The translations under genes and the position numbers were made by a program. From an uncultured Streptomyces sp. (GTDB lineage Bacteria > Actinomycetota > Actinomycetes > Streptomycetales > Streptomycetaceae), in NCBI GenBank assembly GCA_946480485.1, contig CAMLJW010000175.1, forward strand, positions 1-9,845: a stretch of DNA of 9,845 nt, written 5' to 3'. The notes beneath the pieces are model-generated. The model worked only from the letters and a program-made list of their open reading frames with translations. It had not been told where the DNA came from and made no database searches. Each line of letters opens with the position of its first letter. Positions within the stretch are counted from its first letter, which is position 1. Positions 1 to 7,030 of this stretch are shown here, piece after piece.

Positions 1-234
1 CTGGTCACGGAGGTGTTCCCACCCGTCGAGGTGCCTGCCGACGCGACCCCGGCCGAGGCGGGCCAGGCGGTCATCGACGCGCTGATGCCCGCCGCGATCT
101 CGCTGGTGGGCGCCTTCGCGTTCCTGTTCTCCGAACTCGCCGAGACGCACGACACGGGCCGGTCCGACATCACCAGCACCGAACTCCTCCAGACACTCGC
201 GCTCCGCCTGTCGAACAGGGACGACGACGAGTAA
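1..234 (+). CDS. 3' end of an unrecognised protein (partial)
   Basis: The frame is open from the first base and ends at TAA, giving the last 77 residues of a protein whose start lies outside the window. I do not recognise the family. The visible part has a proline- and acid-containing stretch, then a mostly hydrophobic helix-like segment (around AAISLVGAFAFLFSEL), then a polar acidic tail ending in DDDE. The hydrophobic stretch could be one membrane segment or a buried helix. The codons have the G/C third bases expected of a real Streptomyces gene. An internal GTG at base 13 exists but has no visible ribosome binding site, so the fragment is read as a continuation. It lies upstream of the FUSC-like gene on the same strand with a gap of about 130 bases. 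Nothing shows that the two are functionally linked. Confidence 0.6.
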   Translation: MVTEVFPPVEVPADATPAEAGQAVIDALMPAAISLVGAFAFLFSELAETHDTGRSDITSTELLQTLALRLSNRDDDE

Positions 235-252
235 CCTGCTCGTCCTGGTGTT

Positions 253-282
253 CCCGGCCGTGTCAGACTGGCCGCTCGGCCT
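253..282 (+). terminator. possible hairpin after the first gene
   Basis: About 20 bases past the TAA stop, CGGCC (255-259) can pair with GGCCG (270-274). A second short hairpin, GGCCG-CT-CGGCC, overlaps it at 270-281. No T-run follows, as is common in Streptomyces, so this is only a weak terminator candidate. Short GC palindromes occur by chance at this base composition. Confidence 0.22.
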
Positions 283-362
283 GTGCGTCCTTGCCATCGC
301 CTCGGGTGAGCCGCGCCGTCTGGACAAGTTCGGTGCGGCTCCGAAACGGGAGGTGCCCAAAG

Positions 363-1592
363 ATGCCGGATGTACGTGAGACGTGGGCCACGGGTGTGGC
401 CCACGTCGTGAAGTGGCGCCAGGAGCCCGTAGTCGTCCAGACGGTGCGGTCGGCCGCGGCCGCGACGATCGCGTACGTCATCGCCCTGCGGTTCAGCCCC
501 GAGGCCGCTCCGCTGACCGCTCCGCTGACCGCGCTCCTCGTCGTGCAGGTCACTCTCTATGCCACGCTGACCACCGGCGTACGCCGGGTGAACTCGGTGG
601 TGGCCGGTGTCGTCGTCGCCATCGGATTCAGCGTCCTGGTGGGACTGACCTGGTGGAGCCTGGGCCTGCTCGTCCTCGCCTCGCTGGCCGTCGGGCATCT
701 GGTGCGGGTCAGCGAGTTCGTGCCCGAGGTGGCGATCAGCGCCATGCTGGTGCTCGGTGTCACCAGAGTCGGCGACACGGCCTGGGCGCGGGTACTGGAG
801 ACGCTCATCGGAGCCGTGGTCGGGCTCTGCTTCAATCTGTTCTTCGCTCCCCCGGTGTGGGTGGACGTGGCCGGTGAGTCCGTCAAGGATCTGGCGCGCC
901 GGATGCGGCAGCTGATGCTGCTGATCGGCGACGAGGCGGGCGGTCGCACCCCCGTGGCGCACGCGACCGCGCGGCTTCACGAGGCTCGCCGCCTCGACCA
1001 CGACATCGTCGAGGTGGACGCGGCCCTCAGGCAGGCCGAGGACAGCCTGCGGCTCAATCCGCGCGTACGCGAAGGGCTGCTGCACCGCGTCGTCCTGCGC
1101 ACCGGCCTCGACACGCTGGAGATCTGCACGGTGGTCCTGCGGGTGCTCGCCCGCAGCCTCACCGACCTCGCCAAGGAGCGCGATCCGCAGCCGCTGTTCG
1201 AGCGGGCGACCGGCGCGGCGATGGAGCGGCTCCTAACCCAGGTCGCCGACGCCTTGGTCAGCTTCGCCATCCTGGTCACCGCCGACGTCAGCCGCAGCGC
1301 GGAGTCCGCGGAGACCCGGCTCGCCTCCGAACTGGCCGCGGCGACCGCCACCCGCGACAAGCTGGCCCGGCTGCTCCTCGACCAGGTCCAGCGGGACGCA
1401 CGCCAGTGGCAGCTGCACGGCGCGGTCCTCACGGAGGTCACCCGGATCCTCGACGAACTCGACATGGAGCACCGCTCTCGCCGACTCCTCGAGGAACTGG
1501 ACCGCTGCACGCAGGAACAGCGCGAACGCATGCCCCGCCTGACCCGCCTGCGCCAGCGCCTGCACAAGCGACGGCGCTTCTCACGACGGTAA
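363..1592 (+). CDS. FUSC / aromatic acid exporter-like membrane protein
   Basis: This predicted 409-residue inner-membrane protein resembles the ArAE/FUSC family (fusaric-acid-resistance or aromatic-acid-exporter type), whose members are thought to export aromatic or weak acids; the substrate here is unknown. The N-terminal half holds about five hydrophobic segments: roughly residues 23-43, 50-70, 77-95, 98-113 and 122-162, the last probably two helices. It ends at CFNLFFAPP, the usual end of the membrane unit. The rest (about 165-409) is a soluble, charged, helical domain rich in Arg, Leu and Glu, likely cytoplasmic and partly coiled coil, with a very basic tail (RQRLHKRRRFSRR). I chose ATG 363 because GGGAGGT (348-354) sits 8 bases upstream. 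The frame also stays open back to a TTG at 291, but the residues added there look non-coding. It converges on the PIG-L gene 79 bases away. Family assignment is fairly sure, transport role inferred. Confidence 0.85.
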   Translation: MPDVRETWATGVAHVVKWRQEPVVVQTVRSAAAATIAYVIALRFSPEAAPLTAPLTALLVVQVTLYATLTTGVRRVNSVVAGVVVAIGFSVLVGLTWWSLGLLVLASLAVGHLVRVSEFVPEVAISAMLVLGVTRVGDTAWARVLETLIGAVVGLCFNLFFAPPVWVDVAGESVKDLARRMRQLMLLIGDEAGGRTPVAHATARLHEARRLDHDIVEVDAALRQAEDSLRLNPRVREGLLHRVVLRTGLDTLEICTVVLRVLARSLTDLAKERDPQPLFERATGAAMERLLTQVADALVSFAILVTADVSRSAESAETRLASELAAATATRDKLARLLLDQVQRDARQWQLHGAVLTEVTRILDELDMEHRSRRLLEELDRCTQEQRERMPRLTRLRQRLHKRRRFSRR

Positions 1593-1671
1593 CCGTCCCA
1601 CCCCCTCGAAGTGCTACGTGACGAACTGACACGCCCCGCTCCCTGCTCCAGCCCAAAACTCAGAACAGGCG

Positions 1672-2415
1672 CTAGCGGCTGAAGAGCTCGAAGGCCACGG
1701 CGGGCTTTTTGCCGAAGCGTTCGCCCGTGGCCCGCACGTGGCCCGTGAGGAAGTCGCGGACGTACGTCTCCGGGTCGTGGCTCGTCAACGCCTCGATGTA
1801 GGTGCGGTGTTCGAGGAGGGACCGCACCGCCCGCTCCAGGCCCGGCGTGGCGTCCACCGCGTGCGTGGGGCCGGCCGAACCGGCGACGGCGACCCACCGG
1901 ACCCCGTTCCAGGGCTCAAGGCCCTCGTCGGCGAGCTCCGGAAAGATCCACCGGTTCCCCGCGTCCGCCGCCGCGTCGAGGGTGGCCCGCCCCACCGCGA
2001 CGTGATCCGGCGTGTTCCACGCGACTCCGCCCCAGGTGTCCCGGTGGTTGAGGGTGATCAGCAACTCGGGCCGGTAACGGCGGATCGCCGCCGCGATGTC
2101 CCGCCGTAGCACTGTCCCGTACTCGACGACCCCGTCCTTGTGGTCGAGGAACTCCACCTCGGTCACCCCGACGACGGCCGCACTGGCCCGCTGCTCCCGC
2201 TCCCGCAGCGGGCCGCACCGGGACGGCTCCAGCGTGTCGATCCCCGCCTCGCCACGGGTCGCCAGCACATAGGCGACCTCCCGGCCGGCGTCCGTCCACG
2301 CGGCGACCGCCGCCGAACAGCCGTACTCCAGGTCGTCCGGGTGCGCCACCACGGCGAGAGCCCTGTGCCAGTCGTCGGGCATGCGCTTGAGTTGATCGTT
2401 CGTCGGCTCCGTCAT
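1672..2415 (-). CDS. PIG-L / LmbE family zinc deacetylase
   Basis: This 247-residue protein belongs to the PIG-L/LmbE N-deacetylase fold, which includes MshB, Mca and BshB: zinc enzymes that remove acetyl or similar groups from amino sugars or mycothiol conjugates. The metal motif AHPDD is at residues 24-28 (His25 and Asp28 as zinc ligands, Asp27 the probable general base). The third ligand fits His138 in [24 protein letters not shown] (70-84) is the usual helix after the first loop, and [13 protein letters not shown] (118-130) leads into the second half. There is no signal peptide, so it is cytoplasmic. MshB and Mca are somewhat longer (about 290-300 residues), so I call only the superfamily. 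Start ATG 2415 is preferred over an upstream in-frame codon because the extra 30 residues look untranslated and homologues start near here. It is transcribed away from the methyltransferase gene. The physiological substrate cannot be read from sequence. Confidence 0.88.
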   Translation of the reverse strand: MTEPTNDQLKRMPDDWHRALAVVAHPDDLEYGCSAAVAAWTDAGREVAYVLATRGEAGIDTLEPSRCGPLREREQRASAAVVGVTEVEFLDHKDGVVEYGTVLRRDIAAAIRRYRPELLITLNHRDTWGGVAWNTPDHVAVGRATLDAAADAGNRWIFPELADEGLEPWNGVRWVAVAGSAGPTHAVDATPGLERAVRSLLEHRTYIEALTSHDPETYVRDFLTGHVRATGERFGKKPAVAFELFSR

Positions 2416-2762
2416 GGTCCGCACCTTAGGGCCCGTGCGTGCGCGCGGATCAATAACCGGGCCGGGCGACAGCCCGGGCAGAGCGGCAACCAGGCTGGGC
2501 CCCAACGGGGTATGCGCGACGTCCGTTCAGACCGCGACGACGCATCCGGTCAGCCGGGTGGGGGTCTGCTCCCTGGAAAGGCATGATCACGGCGGGCGCG
2601 GCCTTCACCCTGCGTCGGCGCCGCCGAGGGCGCAACCACCTGGGCCGGTCGTACGTTCGAACGATCAGGCGATCGACGTTCGGAAGGTCACGGACCCATG
2701 ACGTACGCCGGCCGCCGGCTCTATGTTGGGTCGCACAGCGCAGGCCGACTCGGAGATGCCCC
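2416..2762. promoter_or_regulatory. divergent intergenic region, promoters not resolved
   Basis: This 347-base spacer lies between the divergent deacetylase and methyltransferase genes and must hold both promoters. No convincing gene is seen in it. Visible structures are a small hairpin, CCGGGC-GACA-GCCCGG (2462-2477), 47 bases before the deacetylase start; a perfect 10-base palindrome CGTTCGAACG (2654-2663); and a ribosome binding site GGAGAT (2752-2757), 5 bases before the methyltransferase ATG. TATGTT (2722-2727) could serve as a -10 for the methyltransferase, but no good -35 stands at the right distance. The stretch around 2450-2460 is slightly AT-richer. Confidence 0.35.
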
Positions 2763-3614
2763 ATGCCACATGACGTTCCGTTGATCAACAGCAGCGTGCC
2801 GCACTCCGCGCGTATCTGGAACTACTGGTTGGGGGGCAAGGACTGTTACGAGATCGACCGCGAGGTCGGTGAGCAGATCCGCGGGCTGAACCCTGAGATC
2901 GTCCACATCGCCCGCGCTCAGCGGGCGTTCCTCAAGCACGCCGTCACCTACCTGGCCGGTGAGGTCGGTGTCCGCCAGTTCCTCGACGTCGGCACCGGAC
3001 TGCCCACGTTCGACAACACCCATGAGGTCGCCCAGCGGATCAACCCCGAGGCGCGCATCGTGTACGTCGACCACGACCCCATCGTGCTGGCCCACGCCAC
3101 GGCGCTCCTCACCAGCACCCCCGAAGGCGCCACCGACTACATCGACGCCGACCTGCGGGACCCGGCCGGCATCCTGGAAGGCGCCGCCAGGACGCTGGAC
3201 TTCGCCCAGCCCGTCGCGCTGATGCTGCTCGGAATCGCCGCCCATGTGTCCGACGACAGCGCCTACGGGATCGTCGAGGGCCTGATGGACGGCTTGCCGA
3301 CCGGCAGTTACCTCGTGTTCTGCGACAGCACCGAGGTGTTCCATCCAAAGGAGATGCGCGCCATGGTCGAGCAGTGGAACCAGGCGAGCGCCAATCCCCG
3401 TGTCAACCGTAGCCCCGACCAGCTCGCCCGCTTCTTCGACGGCCTCGAACTCCTCGAGCCCGGCCTGGTGTCCGTCGCCCAGTGGCGCCCCGCACCGTCC
3501 GAGGCCGGCACCGCCGCGCAGGACGGACCCGACGGGGAGGACGGCCTGCGGGGGGTCGCGGAGGTTGAGCCCCAAGAAGTGGACAGCTTCGGCGGCGTCG
3601 CGCTCAAGCACTGA
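2763..3614 (+). CDS. SAM-dependent methyltransferase, DUF574 type
   Basis: This 283-residue protein is of the actinobacterial DUF574 (PF04672) group of S-adenosylmethionine methyltransferases, present in many copies in Streptomyces and mostly without known substrates. It has the group's N-terminal signature SARIWNYWLGGKD (15-27), the cofactor-binding loop FLDVGTGLPT (73-82), and an acidic turn after strand 2 in VYVDHDPIVLAHA (100-112). It also has DADLRDP (128-134) and the core strand ALMLLGIAAHVSDD (152-165). A variable, acid-rich tail of about 40 residues follows WRP (241-243) and is probably disordered. Start ATG 2763 is chosen for GGAGAT 5 bases upstream and because the homologous N-terminus begins here; the 60 residues upstream in frame are arginine-rich and look non-coding. 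It stands alone, divergent from the deacetylase and convergent with the DUF4396 gene. The family is clear, the substrate unknown. Confidence 0.92.
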   Translation: MPHDVPLINSSVPHSARIWNYWLGGKDCYEIDREVGEQIRGLNPEIVHIARAQRAFLKHAVTYLAGEVGVRQFLDVGTGLPTFDNTHEVAQRINPEARIVYVDHDPIVLAHATALLTSTPEGATDYIDADLRDPAGILEGAARTLDFAQPVALMLLGIAAHVSDDSAYGIVEGLMDGLPTGSYLVFCDSTEVFHPKEMRAMVEQWNQASANPRVNRSPDQLARFFDGLELLEPGLVSVAQWRPAPSEAGTAAQDGPDGEDGLRGVAEVEPQEVDSFGGVALKH

Positions 3615-3698
3615 CCGTTCGGCCGCGGTGGTGGCGCGGGCGCCGGGTGCGGCGCGGGCGCCCGCCAGGGCCCCCGGCCGTGTTGGGTGCGGCGGTTC
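3615..3698. terminator. GC-rich repeat/hairpin region between convergent genes
   Basis: The 84 bases between the convergent methyltransferase and DUF4396 genes hold a 12-base direct repeat, GGCGCGGGCGCC, at 3633-3644 and 3651-3662. There is also a 12-base perfect palindrome GCGGGCGCCCGC overlapping the second copy (3654-3665), and outer arms CGGCC (3620-3624) and GGCCG (3676-3680) that can close a larger stem. This is a reasonable place and composition for a two-way transcription terminator without a T-run. The exact fold was not computed. Confidence 0.35.
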
Positions 3699-4247
3699 TC
3701 AGTGGTGGGCGTGGACGACGGCGTGGCCCTTGCCGCGGCCGATCATCCACTTGTTCACCGGCGTGGTGATCAGGAAGGCGACGGCGAACCCGCCCAGCAG
3801 GGCCGACCAGAACAGCCCGTCGGACAGGTGGGCGTCCATCGCGCCCGGGATGAGGGCGATGATGGCGTTGTCGACGAACTCCATCACGGCGATGGAGAGG
3901 GTGTCGGCGGCCAGTGCGACCTTGATCGCGGTCTTGATGTCCAGGCCGGCCCGGCTGACCGCGAACAGGGTGAACGAGTAGCCGAAGAGAAACGCGAGCG
4001 CGACCGCCAGGACCATGGTGGGCACATTGCCCCACAGCAGGGCCGTGCCGATCGCCATGCCGAGGATCTCGCCGATGGCGCACCCGGTCAGGCAGTGCAG
4101 CGTCGCCTTCGTCGCCGTGCCCCAGGACGCTCCCGCCGCGTGCACACCGTGGTGTGCCGCAAGGTCGGCGTCAGCCTGATCGACCTCGTGAGTGGCATGA
4201 TCGTGCGCGGTGCCGGTGTGGTGTGCGCTGCGGTCCATGACGTTCAT
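3699..4247 (-). CDS. histidine-rich DUF4396 membrane protein
   Basis: This predicted 182-residue protein has about four membrane segments (roughly residues 54-72, 76-98, 106-134 and 144-163) and matches the DUF4396 family, whose function is not established. The signature TLHCLTGCAIGE (49-60) gives conserved His51, Cys52, Cys56 and Glu60. A second polar patch in the membrane is MEFVDNAI (122-129). The N-terminal 40 residues hold eight histidines, and the last eight residues hold four (GHAVVHAHH region), suggesting soft- or borderline-metal binding. The start is uncertain. ATG 4247 would use the GGAGG further upstream; a second ATG at 4238 has GGGGAG nine bases before it, and that motif abuts the first ATG. 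The two differ by three residues. An inverted repeat of CsoR/CstR type lies about 48 bases upstream, so repression relieved by a metal or a sulfur species is likely. A metal-handling role is inference. Confidence 0.85.
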   Translation of the reverse strand: MNVMDRSAHHTGTAHDHATHEVDQADADLAAHHGVHAAGASWGTATKATLHCLTGCAIGEILGMAIGTALLWGNVPTMVLAVALAFLFGYSFTLFAVSRAGLDIKTAIKVALAADTLSIAVMEFVDNAIIALIPGAMDAHLSDGLFWSALLGGFAVAFLITTPVNKWMIGRGKGHAVVHAHH

Positions 4248-4294
4248 CTCCCCATTCCCCTCCAGTGTTGCCCGTCCTCGGGGCCTTCCCCCAA

Positions 4295-4315
4295 ATATAC
4301 CCCCATGGGGTATAT
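4295..4315 (-). promoter_or_regulatory. CsoR/CstR-type operator overlapping DUF4396 promoter
   Basis: There is a perfect inverted repeat of arms ATATACCCC (4295-4303) and GGGGTATAT (4307-4315) with the three-base spacer CAT. This TA-CCCC/GGGG-TA layout is that of operators bound by CsoR-family repressors (copper sensor CsoR, persulfide sensor CstR and relatives). It is an unusually AT-flanked island in GC-rich DNA. On the minus strand one arm overlaps TATATT (4294-4299), a plausible -10 box for the DUF4396 gene, so a bound repressor would block RNA polymerase. Only the DUF4396 gene starts next to it. No CsoR gene lies in the window. Confidence 0.72.
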
Positions 4316-4448
4316 GGCCAGGGCCGTTCCCGGGACGGTCGATGGACCGCTGCTCAGCGCGCGATCGCAAGGCGGAGGAAGGAGTCGACGCGGAGCGCCG
4401 GCGGGTGACACAGGAGGCCCAGGTGCCGCGTCGGCATCCCGTCCCGGC

Positions 4449-5801
4449 TCAGAGGCTGTCGGTGGCGCCCGGCCAGATCGCCGAGGCGTCGTCACGGTGC
4501 GGGCTCGGCAGGCGTACGGGGCGCACCGGCACCGAGCGGGCGCCACCCTTGCCCGCGGTCGTCTGCCAGACCGCGGGCCGACCGGAATAGCACAGGGTCA
4601 TCAGTACGAACACGCCGTCCGCGTAGACCTCGACATACTCACCGACGGTCAGGACGCGCAGTCGCCGGACGGGCTGGGCGAGAGCCGTCTCCTGAAGCAC
4701 GGATCCACCAGGGCCGGTCACCCGGACGCGCCTCTCGTCGCAGTGGACCACGAGCGCGGGGCGGCCATGGTCCGTGCGCAGGACCACCTCGGTCCGGCCG
4801 GTGATGTCGACGTCCCCGACGGCATGCGGAACCGGGAGCTCCGTGGGCTCCTCCAGCCAGGCGTCCAGGCCGCTCCACCACTCCAGCCGGGCCATGGCTC
4901 CGGCTGTGCCACCAGGTGCGACAGTCAGCACTTTGGGCTGGGCCAGTGTCCCCCGGCAGAGAGCACCGGAGTCCCTGAGACCGACCCTGCGGGGAGCGGT
5001 GTGCAGTACGACGCGGGCACCGTCGGGCGCTGTGATCACTCGGGGGGCATAGGCGCCCGGCGGACCGACCGGGCCCAGGCGCTCCCACGGCCCCTCCAGC
5101 CGTGGTGCCGACCAGGCGTCGAACCAGCCGGCGGAGCCCAGACCGCCGAACAGCAGCCAGCCGTCCGCCGTCCGCTCCAGCACCGGGCATTCCAACTGGT
5201 CCACGTCACCGGGTGAGAGGAGCGGCGGGTGCACCTGCCAGTGCGTCAGGTCGGGCGAGGTGGCGAAACCGACGCAGCCGCTGACCTCCAGGGGCAGGGA
5301 CGCGTCACTGGCGCAGACGACCATGGCCCAGCCGGTTCCCTCGTCGTGGCGGACGACGAACGGATCGCGCCAGCCCATGGCCTCGCCGGTCCGGTACCAG
5401 CGCGGGTCGGCCCGTACCACCGGGCCGGTGCCGTGGCGCCGCCAGGCGGTTCCGTCCCGGCGGTCGGAGAACGCAAGTCCCACGGACTGGAGCGGCCAAC
5501 TGCCGGCCGTCAAGCCCTCGACGCCCGTGTAGAACATCGCCAGCCCGTCCCCGTACGGAAACGGATGCATCGTCCACACGGCCTGCTGGTCGAACCGGCC
5601 CGGCAATCCCACGCCGAAGGCGGTGTCCTTTGTCTCCCAGGCCACCAGATCGGTGGAGGTGGCCCTGCCGAACGAGGTCTCCATGTGCAGGTGGTCGAAG
5701 CGGTCCGTCCAGGGGCCCTGCAGATGGAGCACCGTGTAGAGGCCGCCGTCGGACATGACGGCGAAGTCGTTCACGCAGAGCCCGGGCGGGGCGTAGCGCA
5801 T
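4449..5801 (-). CDS. GH32-like intracellular glycoside hydrolase
   Basis: This 450-residue protein has the marks of the GH32 (beta-fructofuranosidase/levanase) clan, enzymes that hydrolyse sucrose, inulin or levan oligosaccharides. The three acidic motifs appear in order: VNDF (10-13, Asp12 as likely nucleophile), WRDPF (144-148, Asp146 as transition-state stabiliser) and ECP (204-206, Glu204 as acid/base). FGRATSTDLVAWE (44-56) and FYTG (90-93) are also typical of the propeller. The C-terminal part (about 300-420) looks like the GH32 beta-sandwich, with VEVYADGVFVLMTLCYSG. The first motif is NDF rather than the classic NDPNG, so this is a divergent subgroup. There is no signal peptide, so it should act on imported sugar. 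GAGGAA lies 6 bases before ATG 5801. It is divergent from the sugar ABC operon, with tandem repeats immediately upstream. A GH43-like or phosphorylase activity in the same clan cannot be excluded. Confidence 0.85.
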   Translation of the reverse strand: MRYAPPGLCVNDFAVMSDGGLYTVLHLQGPWTDRFDHLHMETSFGRATSTDLVAWETKDTAFGVGLPGRFDQQAVWTMHPFPYGDGLAMFYTGVEGLTAGSWPLQSVGLAFSDRRDGTAWRRHGTGPVVRADPRWYRTGEAMGWRDPFVVRHDEGTGWAMVVCASDASLPLEVSGCVGFATSPDLTHWQVHPPLLSPGDVDQLECPVLERTADGWLLFGGLGSAGWFDAWSAPRLEGPWERLGPVGPPGAYAPRVITAPDGARVVLHTAPRRVGLRDSGALCRGTLAQPKVLTVAPGGTAGAMARLEWWSGLDAWLEEPTELPVPHAVGDVDITGRTEVVLRTDHGRPALVVHCDERRVRVTGPGGSVLQETALAQPVRRLRVLTVGEYVEVYADGVFVLMTLCYSGRPAVWQTTAGKGGARSVPVRPVRLPSPHRDDASAIWPGATDSL

Positions 5802-5814
5802 GCCCAGTTCCTCG

Positions 5815-5877
5815 CCGTGGTGCTGATACGCGCATCACCGTGACCGTGGTGCTGATACGCGCATCACCGTGGTGCTG
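5815..5877. repeat. 29-base tandem repeats, probable operators
   Basis: A 28-base unit occurs at 5815-5842 and identically at 5844-5871 (period 29). A third, partial copy of its first 11 bases (CCGTGGTGCTG) is at 5867-5877. Each full copy contains the near-palindrome TGATACGCGCATCA (5824-5837 and 5853-5866; six of seven pairs match). The position, in the spacer between the divergent GH32 and transporter genes and directly upstream of the GH32 ribosome binding site, fits paired binding sites for a sugar-responsive repressor such as a LacI- or GntR-family protein. No regulator gene is in the window. A plain tandem duplication without function is the alternative. Confidence 0.65.
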
Positions 5878-5973
5878 GCGCGCTCCGGCTTGGTGCTGAC
5901 CGCTCGGCGACGCGCGCGTCAGCGGCCGCTACCAGAGTTCTAGACATAGCATGACATTTACTCATAAGCCCTT

Positions 5974-5979
5974 GGGAGG
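5974..5979 (+). promoter_or_regulatory. ribosome binding site of the binding-protein gene
   Basis: GGGAGG stands six bases before GTG 5986 and decides that start. The 40 bases before it (about 5940-5972) are notably AT-rich for this DNA and are the likely promoter zone of the transporter operon. TAGACAT and TAGCAT sequences could serve as -10 boxes, but no clear -35 partner was seen. Confidence 0.6.
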
Positions 5980-5985
5980 CTGATC

Positions 5986-7013
5986 GTGATCGGACCGAGT
6001 CGGCATCGGATCGCTCGCTGGAGTACGGCACTGCTTCTGCCCTCGGCTCTCACCGCGTGCGGCGGTGACGGTGACGGCTCGGCGCAGAGCGAAGCCGGCA
6101 GCGGAAAGGGCGACATCACCGTATGGGCGCACCAGGGCCAGGCGAGTGAGAACAAGGCCCTCCATCTTTCAACCGCTCGGCCGGCGTGGACTACCCGAAG
6201 GGCCTGTCCGACGCGTGGACCGCCGACCAGTTCGCCGACGCTCTGAAGAAGCTCGCCGCCAGGGACTCCGACCGCAAGGTCCTGGACATCCAGGAGGCCG
6301 ACGGCCTGGGCACCGAATGGGGGACATACGGCTTCTCACCCATCCTCTGGTCGGCCGGAGGCAAACTCATCGAGGACAACAAGGCCACCGGGGTGATGGA
6401 CACGCCGGAAGCGGTCTCCGCCTTCCAGAAGTTCCAGTCCTGGAAGCCGTACGTCGACCCGAACACCGACGCCAACGCCATGACGGGCGGGCGGGTGGCG
6501 CTCAGCTGGGTGGGCCACTGGCTCTACCCGGCGTACAGCGAGGCCCTCGGTTCCGACCTGGTCGTCATGCCGTTGCCGAACTTCGGCAACGGACCCAAGA
6601 CGGGACAGGGCTCCTGGGCCTGGGGTCTCGGCGCCGAGACCAAGAACGGCAAGGCTGCCGGGAAGTTCCTGGAGCACCTGCTGAACGACCAGAACGTCAC
6701 CGCGATGACCAAGGCCAACGGCGCGCCACCCGGGACCAAGTCCGTGCTCGCCACAAGCCCGCTGTACAAGAGCGGCGGACCGCTCAGGCTGTTCGCCGAA
6801 CAGCTCGACAAACCCTGCGGCGACGTGGACATCACCAAGTCCTGTGTGGCCGTCACCCGGCCGGTCACCGCCGGATACCCCGTGATCACCTCTCAGTTCA
6901 GCTCGGCGGTGAACTCCATCTTCGGAGGCGCGGACCCGAAGTCCGCGCTGTCCGAGGCGGCCCGGGCCATCAACCGGGACTACGCGGACAACGACGACTA
7001 CCAGTTGAACTGA
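5986..7013 (+). pseudogene. sugar ABC transporter substrate-binding lipoprotein, internally deleted and frameshifted
   Basis: Two frames together encode a CUT1-type extracellular sugar-binding lipoprotein. Frame one, from GTG 5986, gives a basic start, a hydrophobic signal segment (14-22), a lipobox LTAC (22-25, Cys25 lipidated) and the first mature strand DITVWAHQGQ (43-52) up to about NKAL (56-59). It then runs into unrelated sequence and stops at 6246. Homology-like sequence resumes in another frame near base 6168 (FNRSAGVDYPKG) and runs about 281 residues to the TGA at 7011-7013, including WTADQFADALKK, WSAGGKLI, GGRVALSWVG and FGNGPKTGQGSWAWG. The sum, about 340 residues, is short of the usual 400-430. 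The block missing between the two parts is the first lobe's sugar-contact region. So a deletion near 6160-6170 of roughly 60-100 codons, leaving a frame change, explains it. The product would be an 86-residue lipopeptide. An assembly error would look the same. Confidence 0.82.
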
Positions 7014-7030
7014 GCGGGTGAGCAAAGGCC

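Noticed and set aside
1593..1671. Terminator between the FUSC-like and PIG-L genes
   Set aside because: I looked for a hairpin in this 79-base convergent spacer and saw none that was convincing by eye.
977..1897. A 306-codon minus-strand frame opposite the FUSC-like gene
   Set aside because: The translation is Arg/Ser-rich without motifs, and it runs across the 3' ends of two well-supported convergent genes.
2583..2762. A 60-residue N-terminal extension of the methyltransferase
   Set aside because: The extension is arginine-rich and unlike the family, while the ATG at 2763 has a ribosome binding site and begins the conserved N-terminus.
3687..5216. A 509-codon open frame on the plus strand across the DUF4396 and GH32 genes
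   Set aside because: It is antisense to two recognisable genes, spans the promoter region between them, and its translation is low-complexity Gly/Arg/Pro sequence typical of a high-GC shadow frame.
5815..5877. A small CRISPR array
   Set aside because: The copies are separated by a single base, so there are no spacers, and no cas genes are present.
6150..6250. Programmed ribosomal frameshift in the binding-protein gene
   Set aside because: No slippery sequence is apparent, and a whole block of residues seems to be missing, which a one-base slip would not explain.
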